This document shows, piece after piece, positions 14,001-18,651 of a stretch of 18,651 bases of DNA. Position 1 is the stretch's first letter; every line of letters begins with the position of its first letter. Source of the stretch: Stercoripulliclostridium_A sp045577735 (GTDB lineage: Bacteria > Bacillota > Clostridia > Christensenellales > DTU072); assembly GCA_045577735.1 (NCBI GenBank), contig JAZNIY010000002.1, positions 1 through 18,651 of the forward strand, given 5' to 3'. The position numbers and the translations under genes were made by a program. The notes under the pieces are model-generated. The model was given only the letters and a program-made list of their open reading frames with translations, was not told the origin of the DNA and did not search any database.

Positions 14001-16528
14001 GAAGTTATGTATCTAAATTGGTTAACGTCATGTACTAAATCGGTAGTACCATCGAATAATCCAAAATGATAATTACCACTAAACCTTCCTTCCATCTTCT
14101 TAGGATGCTCGCTTTGTGATCGTAAAACATGAGCATATGACTCATGTATTGTTTTAGCACTTGTGTCACGAAGTACAGAGTTTATTTTACCAAGATTGTC
14201 AAAGGTATATTCTATATTTGCATTGACATTGTACTCTTTCTTAATCCTACCTGCGTCATCATAGTTATAATTAATAAGTGTGGTTTCGCCTCTATCTGTT
14301 ATTCTTTTTAATCTCTTATAAGCATCATAGTAATAGTGATATACCATTATCTCACTAGAATCGGGATAAACATAATAAACGTGTTCAATTTGATTGTCAG
14401 CATTGTACGTAAAACGATATTTTTCACCGCCGCCATACGTAATAACTTCCACATTGTTGCTTTGGTCATTATAGTCATAAGTGAATATTACAACGCCATT
14501 TAATTTTACCTCATTAACACAACCTCTTAAATTATAGGAAAATTCATATATGCTACCATTTTTTAAGGTTACTGTATGAAGCCTACGATTATCAGGATAG
14601 TAGGTATATACCGCTTTGGAGAGTTCTGCAGAATTCTTTTCAAGCAACATTTCCTTTACCAAACCATTTTGATAATCAAATGATGTAGTTGTACCCATAG
14701 CGTTACTTATCCAATCAATTTTGTCATTATTATAGCCACACTCCATTTGACAATTGTCTAATTCATCATATTCGGCGATGACGTGTCTACCATCTTCGCT
14801 AAAAGTCTTACGTGTTTCAATAAGTTTATTATTATCTTTATCCACTAATACTTGCCTTTCTAAAAGAGAGGGATAGTCTTCGTGAAAATAGTTTTCAATA
14901 TTTACTCCATACGAAGTTGTTGATTTGGTGGGATATCCTAAAGAGTTGTACTCGTAATTGCATATGCTAGCATCAAACCCAATTGTTTCAACAACGTTAT
15001 TTTTGCCACTTACTTCGTCAAAATCATAAACAATTTTGGCATTTTCAGCACATTTTCCAATCAAATTAAGGTTATCATCTTCATCGTACTCAAAAAAAGT
15101 ACCAAAATCCTGCCTCAACACTTGAATTCCACCAAGTTCGAATGAAACATCGCCAGTTAAAACAATGGTAAAGTTAGCACTACTTTCATTGCTCGAACAA
15201 GTAGCACCTAAAAGAATCATTTCAAAGTTGCTGTCTGTAATAGGCTTCTTTAAAATCTCCTCGTCACCATCACCTATTTGCATACTAATCGTCACAGAAT
15301 TCCCATTAGAATAATTGTAATTCTGTTTTGCCCACATTATTGCCGTAACAGTATCGGTACCAACGCAATCAATGGGTACAGAAAAAGTTATGCTTCCATT
15401 CCCACTACCACTATGAGTGAATCTGTAAACCCTTTCTCCAAGAAGGTCTTTCCACTTACCCTCAGCAAGAATAACAGCCTCTCTATTGACATTACTCAAC
15501 GTGAAATTATCAGCTGACAAGCCTTCAAAATAATTAGTATGTGGTCCTTTTATTAAAAAGGGATTGCTTTGTGCTATAAGTCGTTTCGTATCTCGATCAT
15601 ATTCCGTCTCAATAGCATAACCATTTTTATCAATTTGATAAAGGGGTAAACCTTCATTATCGAAGTAAAAATCGACGTAATTACCGTCCCAATAATTAAC
15701 CCTTGTACTGTTTTCTGCATATACTATTCCAGTTACTTGGATTCCGTCATATTCTTCGGTATATCCGTCACTAATGCAAGTGACACGATTGTCTGTAAAC
15801 TCATATTTGCACCTATGTGTCGTCAAATCATCTTTTACAATGATTGAGGAACCTATATACTCCATCCCCAACTTGTCGATAATTATGTCATCTTGAGTTT
15901 TGTATTCTACGCTAACTAGATTGTTTCCTTGGTAACCTAATGAGATTTTCTCTAACACTGTGTTATTATAACTATAAGTGCCTCCTATCTTTTGATTGTT
16001 TTCCTTGACAAATTCTACCTTATCCCCTTTCTCGTTTTCAAAGACCAAGCTATTCTCTGTCGTAGTAATATTAATGACTTCTCCTGTCTTTTTGACCATT
16101 CTTGTTGGATATGACTGGGAATTACCATATATCGTTTTATTCCCGTTTTTGTCTACCAATTCAATGTGTGATAATGAGGTGTCGTTTTCGTCAGTAACTC
16201 TAACCGCTTTTAGTTGAGTTTCACGATTCCACTCTCCTATTGTATAATGATCCGTGCTTCCATCAGCATTGTTTATTGAAACTTGAGTGCCGTTTTCACT
16301 CAAAACATTATAAAAATTAGATTTAAATCCATTTCCAAAAAAATTAGTGGTAGCTTGTTCTTGATAATTAAAAATTAAACTTGTGTTAAAAGGAGATACT
16401 CCTCCAATTTGAAACAATGGTATTTCTACGTGCATGTTCGCATCTTCCTTAAAAAGATTAACGTTTATAGTAGCTCTTCCCACATTTTTAGTTAACTGTT
16501 TAGTATAATTTTTTAAACCATGATTCAT
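11084..16528 (-). CDS. Rhs/YD-repeat polymorphic toxin with LamG-like inserts
   Basis: A 1814-residue protein. No signal peptide or membrane segment is visible at the N-terminus. YD-type repeats occupy about 480-810 and 1290-1540 (YDDAGRI, YEYNEKGQRI, YDENDQLYGF), ending in the conserved Rhs tip DSTGNLVVKYDYTAYGE...NPFRYKG...SRYYVPEW (about 1534-1591). A jelly-roll-like segment lies near 330-475, and two LamG/concanavalin-like inserts at about 830-1030 and 1120-1280 split the YD shell. The last about 223 residues are the variable toxin region. It has no recognised catalytic motif, is rich in Gly, and ends in a hydrophobic pair of helices (GLLGAAAALAFV...AAGALAIISFFI), suggesting action at membranes. 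Rhs shells encapsulate and self-cleave such toxins. ATG 16528 has AAGGAG 9 bases upstream; the longer frame to 16588 overlaps the preceding gene. The export route is unknown. Confidence 0.9.
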   Translation of the reverse strand: MNHGLKNYTKQLTKNVGRATINVNLFKEDANMHVEIPLFQIGGVSPFNTSLIFNYQEQATTNFFGNGFKSNFYNVLSENGTQVSINNADGSTDHYTIGEWNRETQLKAVRVTDENDTSLSHIELVDKNGNKTIYGNSQSYPTRMVKKTGEVINITTTENSLVFENEKGDKVEFVKENNQKIGGTYSYNNTVLEKISLGYQGNNLVSVEYKTQDDIIIDKLGMEYIGSSIIVKDDLTTHRCKYEFTDNRVTCISDGYTEEYDGIQVTGIVYAENSTRVNYWDGNYVDFYFDNEGLPLYQIDKNGYAIETEYDRDTKRLIAQSNPFLIKGPHTNYFEGLSADNFTLSNVNREAVILAEGKWKDLLGERVYRFTHSGSGNGSITFSVPIDCVGTDTVTAIMWAKQNYNYSNGNSVTISMQIGDGDEEILKKPITDSNFEMILLGATCSSNESSANFTIVLTGDVSFELGGIQVLRQDFGTFFEYDEDDNLNLIGKCAENAKIVYDFDEVSGKNNVVETIGFDASICNYEYNSLGYPTKSTTSYGVNIENYFHEDYPSLLERQVLVDKDNNKLIETRKTFSEDGRHVIAEYDELDNCQMECGYNNDKIDWISNAMGTTTSFDYQNGLVKEMLLEKNSAELSKAVYTYYPDNRRLHTVTLKNGSIYEFSYNLRGCVNEVKLNGVVIFTYDYNDQSNNVEVITYGGGEKYRFTYNADNQIEHVYYVYPDSSEIMVYHYYYDAYKRLKRITDRGETTLINYNYDDAGRIKKEYNVNANIEYTFDNLGKINSVLRDTSAKTIHESYAHVLRSQSEHPKKMEGRFSGNYHFGLFDGTTDLVHDVNQFRYITSSNGSGVTFGKDGALPYVNIDSTKALTYQLADSPEGDLECGCVKFWFKPSDVDNTQYMFGIQGTRGDYLEVYMDQGQMRVEAKDWYGKFHNVITGSGAVTKDKWNFFALNFYFREDEGSLPNCEISLTVNNDTRFYSEADSLIKTDFVPIYYIGRSHDGSTYYPFEGKIACLAISPRTNDTYQNTKYFYNVTKDYVEDCQYTDVDAKTFDVTESIVFMPDTTSNSLFDIYPLNSNLMSTKGKRPSRFVRRIGVLEDKDKSFNFNTITKRYAYVADGSELAYLFGQSGSGTIIMRTFIESSNNIQYLFEGKDANGSLFSLYRNKDNYLCVNCAGNIYQTNLKMVNGVWHTVGMSFTKRITGDSVNEVISGTVRVYLDGNVVEYDVAVNFTNLEFMIGRRFDKELVYHHTGSSYECYPLYGQIEMLCASNAFHTQTTLNRLANAIKTIVKANEYDDFGRLIQTNVMVNDTRLMNKKLTYENRGSTKYTSQRVARESFEVYSNGSSNGFDRAYRYDILGNVKEITDGTIGSHTYTYDFRGFLTKDDNTTFTYDDNGNITQKGDVVFGYDNTMKDKLVSVGGKTISYSAENVLAPIAYDGKCFGYEGRRLISFTNSNQEDYVYEYNEKGQRIRKETPECVVNYVYSGNKLIAEECPYYDLNFLYDENDQLYGFIKDSSLKYFYLRDSLQNILGIIDSTGNLVVKYDYTAYGECTITLDTNGIGALNPFRYKGYYYDNESGMYYCNSRYYVPEWCRWLTPRSVFNSSVAAKPWLNLFMVDSFPNNRRLVEQNNVTNRKTTSLTKAVESELAVHMTGVGSLFVPPSHSSHVLQTYVSTRLFDNAYIGGLLGNITLTETLSSATPTGIYSFSSVGNGYTSMGIGFSQNNKGGTIYWSDNMGIGVTTQLTKHIYAGGEVSVEEGIKLSVGLSQDNISKDISVNIGWGGIGLLGAAAALAFVPIPGSRVAAGALAIISFFI
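11902..11931 (-). promoter_or_regulatory. Promoter-like sequence inside the live rhs tip
   Basis: TTGACA (11931-11926), an 18-bp spacer, and TAAAAT (11907-11902), within codons for IDSTGNLVVKYDY. It would transcribe the toxin tip and immunity gene independently of the full rhs message. The same hexamers and spacing are found in all four scraps. Confidence 0.5.
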
Positions 16529-16545
16529 TTTCAATTTCTCCTTGA

Positions 16546-17457
16546 TTAAAATATTATCTTGTATTGTATAATTTCTCTTATTATCCAATCGTTTACGCGT
16601 TCACTTAACTCTAAGACATCAACATAGCGATTGAATATGTTAAAATAGTATTCTGCTAGTCTTTTTGCATTTTCAGCCCTAGCTTCATATGATAGGTCTT
16701 GCGAAAAAACAACAAGTAAATCTACGTCAGAATCTATCCGTGCCAAATTTTTTGCAAAAGACCCAAACACAGCAATACTTTCAACCCCATAATTCATTTT
16801 TAACTGCTCTTTATCTCCCAATATTTGTTTGAAAATATCGGCAATGCTTAATGGCTTAAGTTTTTTATAATAACTTTTATCTTGAAATTTTGCTGTTTGT
16901 ATTTGCTCTAAAAACAACTCGTATAATGGCACTTTGTCACCTTTAAAATACGCTAATCTGCACTCTTCATATTTCTTCAAAGTAGAACTTACAAATCGTA
17001 GCGTTGGTATCCCCGACTTTATAAGTACGTAATTAAAGAACATAAGAGGAATTATAAGTTTTTGATCTCCTTTTGCTTCCTCTAACAAAGAATAAACGTA
17101 AAGATGATATTCAATTGCCCTTTCCAACATGGGCAAATTATTTAAATAAAAAAACTTACTTATCATACGAATTACCATTTCCTCACTTGGCAATTCCCCA
17201 TTCATAATGAAGAAAAACTTTTTCACAATATCACTGGAAAGTGGACTCTTAGCATTAGACAACAAATAATGGTAAGCATCATAATGACTTTTAATCTTAC
17301 TCTCCAATGGTGTTTTACAAGCAATTTCTCCATAAATTATTTGTTTGTATTCATCATGACGAAAATCATATCCACAAAATCTGAAAACTTTTTCAATAAA
17401 AGCACCGGTTCTTTTGCGAACAATGAGTTCTTTATCTTGTTTATTAATTTTTTCCAT
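16546..17457 (-). CDS. Nucleotidyltransferase (MNT-type) with possible N-terminal Fic-like fold
   Basis: A 303-residue protein. The C-terminal part (about 205-303) is a minimal nucleotidyltransferase with FGSFAKNLARIDSDVDLLVVF: the Gly-Ser motif at 232-233, two metal-binding Asp at 244 and 246, and a probable third in VDVLEL (Asp280). The helical N-terminal part has a Fic-like spacing (DAYHYLL..., IPLMFFNYVLIKSGIPTLRF) but lacks HxFx(D/E)GNGR, so any Fic fold would be inactive; that is a weak inference. It ends 17 bp before the rhs start and is probably co-transcribed with it. MNT proteins often modify partner toxins or RNAs, so a link to the Rhs toxin is possible. The start is 17457 (ATG after AGGA); a GTG at 17493 lies in the upstream terminator. 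Confidence 0.78.
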   Translation of the reverse strand: MEKINKQDKELIVRKRTGAFIEKVFRFCGYDFRHDEYKQIIYGEIACKTPLESKIKSHYDAYHYLLSNAKSPLSSDIVKKFFFIMNGELPSEEMVIRMISKFFYLNNLPMLERAIEYHLYVYSLLEEAKGDQKLIIPLMFFNYVLIKSGIPTLRFVSSTLKKYEECRLAYFKGDKVPLYELFLEQIQTAKFQDKSYYKKLKPLSIADIFKQILGDKEQLKMNYGVESIAVFGSFAKNLARIDSDVDLLVVFSQDLSYEARAENAKRLAEYYFNIFNRYVDVLELSERVNDWIIREIIQYKIIF

Positions 17458-17479
17458 AATATTCCTATAATCTTTTAAT

Positions 17480-17519
17480 TTATTTAAAGGCACGCACCTT
17501 CACTAGGAAAATGCGTGCC
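17480..17519 (-). terminator. Terminator of the holin-like gene
   Basis: GGCACGCA pairs with TGCGTGCC (17519-17512 with 17496-17489) across a 15-base loop. It is followed by TTTAAATAAATT, an imperfect T-run that might permit read-through into the nucleotidyltransferase-rhs unit, for which I see no clear separate promoter. Confidence 0.7.
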
Positions 17520-17529
17520 GTTAGGGTTT

Positions 17530-17739
17530 CTATTCTTTTTTGATTAGTTCTTCTTTGATTATATCGATGTCTTCTTTTATGACTTCGACTATCTTTAACT
17601 TTTCGGCTAGCGAATCCACTAGCGCTTGGTACTTTTCTTCACGGGCTTTGCTATCTTTCATTTGGGTTATGAATAGTCCAACGAATAGCATTGCCCAAAG
17701 ACCACTGTTTAAGGCTGTTTCCCATATTTGTTCCCACAT
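17530..17739 (-). CDS. BhlA/UviB-type holin-like peptide
   Basis: A 69-residue protein: a short N-terminus (MWEQIWETALNSG), one membrane helix (about 14-26, LWAMLFVGLFITQ), then a charged coiled-coil-like tail (MKDSKAREEKYQALVDSL...IIKEELIKKE). This matches the layout of the BhlA/UviB family, small holin-like proteins linked to bacteriocin or phage release in Bacillus and Clostridium. It is the first gene of the rhs region, so a role in releasing the large Rhs protein, which has no signal peptide, is a reasonable guess. AAGGAG lies 12 bases before the ATG, with an out-of-frame ATG between. Its last codons and terminator recur at 6102-6182. Confidence 0.75.
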   Translation of the reverse strand: MWEQIWETALNSGLWAMLFVGLFITQMKDSKAREEKYQALVDSLAEKLKIVEVIKEDIDIIKEELIKKE

Positions 17740-17774
17740 AAGTCATATTTTCTCCTTATAAAATTTTTAGTAAG

Positions 17775-17897
17775 TAGACATCGCATTTTGGCGAATTGTC
17801 TAGGAAAGGCAAAACCTTCCTCAGTCATTTACCTCTAGTAAACTCCTGTCGGTCGGCTTCGCCTTTCCGTCACACTTCATCCAAACTACGATGTCTA
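17775..17897 (-). repeat. Complete 123-bp hairpin element H3, reverse orientation
   Basis: On the minus strand: arm TAGACATCGTAGTTTGG (17897-17881), then ATGAAGTG..., the core with TTTAC-TAGAG-GTAAA followed by ATGAC, then GACAATTCGCCAAAA and a closing arm matching 15 of 17 bases (17791-17775). The small stem differs from the TGTAC/GTACA stem of H1 and H2 on both sides, a compensatory change. It lies just upstream of the holin-like gene. Confidence 0.75.
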
Positions 17898-17996
17898 ATA
17901 AACTACTGCAATAATTAGATGCACCCCCATTACTACATTGTTTAATACCCTGTAGCAATTCCTTTTCTTCGCATTTCATCTAAAAGCCAAAGTCTA
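17898..17996 (-). repeat. Diverged hairpin element H8, reverse orientation
   Basis: On the minus strand it starts TAGACTTTGGCTTTTAGATG and continues AAATGCGAAGAAAAGG, as in the left halves of the family. The core is replaced by a different sequence (GTGCATCTAATTATTGCAG) also found in related form in H4. It abuts H3. Confidence 0.5.
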
Positions 17997-18035
17997 TAAG
18001 TACTTACTTTTTAATTTGTATTATTTTTTTAATTA

Positions 18036-18105
18036 TTTTTGGACAAGCTCTAATAAGCTGTAGTAACTAGGTGCATTTTCCTTTACTGCGTACTACATCC
18101 AAAAA
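18036..18105 (-). repeat. Short hairpin element H4, reverse orientation
   Basis: A 70-bp unit bounded by TTTTTGG (18036-18042) and CCAAAAA (18099-18105). On the minus strand it begins TTTTTGGATGTAGTACGC, with an inner stem TGTAGTA/TACTACA. It keeps the ATG-side boundary of the family but has a shorter and different core. Confidence 0.5.
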
Positions 18106-18164
18106 TCAAGTTTTGAGATTTTCGATGATACATTTTTTTGTTTATTATTTCGCAAAATTGCCTC

Positions 18165-18260
18165 GGTTTTTATTAACTTTGTAGTTTGGATGAAGTGCGA
18201 AGTAAAGAGAAACTTTTTCTTTACAATGCAATTCGCCAAAAAACCTTATTATTCAGTTTG
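18165..18260 (+). repeat. Short hairpin element H5
   Basis: TTTGGATGAAGTGCGAAGTAAAGA (in parts) folds with TCTTTACAATGCAATTCGCCAAA around a loop of about 8 bases. It retains the TTTGG-ATG and CG-CCAAA boundaries exactly but has lost the cloverleaf core. The outer arms pair only partly. Confidence 0.55.
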
Positions 18261-18266
18261 AGTTTC

Positions 18267-18370
18267 CTCTTACTTTTCCTAGACTTCTGATAGACTTTGG
18301 TTTTTGGACGTTGTTAAGTGCGGAATGCGAAGCATCCTTATGGAGTGCGGAGTGCGGAGCGCGGAGTGCA
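18267..18370 (+). repeat. Broken hairpin fragments and GTGCGGAG repeat
   Basis: CTCTTACTTTTCCTAGAC (a right-half piece) is followed by a left arm TAGACTTTGGTTTTTGGACG with no partner, then GTGCGGAA/GTGCGGAG units to 18370. This repeats the same combination of elements seen at 4538-4740, in a different order. No gene is present. Confidence 0.5.
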
Positions 18371-18555
18371 GTAGTTTGCATAGCAAACCTGATGAGTAAA
18401 ACGATTAACTTGTGTTACCACAACACTTGGTGATAGCCACATAGTTATTGGATTGACTAAAGTAACTGCGAATTGTTCGGCTTCACTACGTTTCACTTCG
18501 CTCACAAGGAATAATTTTAGTTTTTTTCTTATTTTTACCTGTGTTAAGCCTCTAA
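18371..18555. other. Intergenic repeat-derived sequence, no gene seen
   Basis: It contains small palindromes (TTTGC-ATA-GCAAA near 18376-18387; GTGTT-ACCAC-AACAC near 18413-18427) and, at 18480-18522, a CACTTCGCTCACAAGGA..AATTTTAGTTT segment like that at 4600-4640. No open frame with a ribosome site is apparent. Confidence 0.5.
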
Positions 18556-18651
18556 TAGACTTTGGTTTTTAGATGCTAGACAAGGAAAAGTGAAAAAACC
18601 GAAAGGTTGCTGTACTAGCGTACTGCTCCTTGAGATTTTTTTGCTATTGAC
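18556..18651 (+). repeat. Hairpin element H6, left part, cut by window end
   Basis: Arm TAGACTTTGGTTTTTAGATG (18556-18575), an A-rich left stem, then AACC-GAAA-GGTT and GTAC-TAGC-GTAC stem-loops. Both small stems differ in sequence from H1 and H2 but still pair, supporting a conserved structure. The right half lies beyond the window. Confidence 0.6.

Noticed and set aside
12801..16217. Plus-strand open frames inside rhs
   Set aside because: They are short antisense shadows of the Rhs coding sequence with no supporting signals.
16529..16588. Longer start for the Rhs protein at 16588
   Set aside because: It would overlap the nucleotidyltransferase gene, while AAGGAG precedes ATG 16528 at a good distance.
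17458..17493. GTG start at 17493 for the nucleotidyltransferase
   Set aside because: It lies inside the terminator stem of the upstream gene and has no ribosome site.
17775..18651. CRISPR array
   Set aside because: The repeats are long, variable, in both orientations and unevenly spaced, with no unique spacers of regular length and no cas genes.

Overview
The window looks like a low-GC Bacillota, most likely Clostridia, chromosome. The clues are AGGAGG-type ribosome sites, a BhlA/UviB-type holin-like peptide, YD-repeat (Rhs) proteins carrying LamG-like inserts, and a Cys tRNA with encoded CCA. The genus cannot be fixed from the sequence. All protein genes run on the minus strand; only the tRNA is on the plus strand.

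Reading right to left, in the direction of transcription: a dense cluster of hairpin repeats (about 17775-18651); a small holin-like gene (17530-17739) with its own terminator; a nucleotidyltransferase-like gene (16546-17457); a 1814-residue Rhs/YD-repeat protein (11084-16528) ending in a variable, hydrophobic C-terminal tip (CT1); and its presumed membrane immunity gene (10621-11049). Then come four displaced cassettes. Each has a scrap of the conserved Rhs tip, the tail of a different toxin-like CT, and an intact small membrane protein gene (10046-10459, 9286-9702, 8678-8926, 7756-8223). Next are a remnant of an AAA_14/DUF4143 ATPase gene, a full ATPase gene (6252-7445) framed by 185-188 bp direct repeats, a mosaic scrap of Rhs tip plus holin-like tail, tRNA-Cys (5938-6011, plus), and a BRO-N/Fic gene (4862-5725). 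A second hairpin cluster (4442-4847) follows, then a large lipoprotein (1487-4354) and a MORN-repeat protein (265-1440), and a third hairpin cluster (1-277).

The best biological story is a polymorphic-toxin locus that has changed its C-terminal toxin several times and kept old immunity genes. Every tip copy, both in the live rhs gene and in the four scraps, contains a near-consensus sigma-A promoter (TTGACA, 18 bp, TAAAAT) inside the codons for the I-D-S...V-K-Y segment. In two or three scraps the preserved fragment begins only a few bases upstream of that TTGACA. I infer that the tip-coding DNA may double as a portable promoter for orphan immunity genes.

The second unusual system is a family of about 125 bp hairpin elements around the edges of the window. 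They share an almost invariant core (a small cloverleaf with the loop sequence CTAG) and a fixed asymmetric boundary (TTTGG-ATG on one side, CG-CCAAA on the other). Their outer arms differ from copy to copy yet pair perfectly or nearly so within each copy. One arm includes the last codons and stop of the MORN gene. The lipoprotein and MORN genes look visibly less AT-rich than the Fic-to-Rhs region, which fits the latter being accessory DNA.
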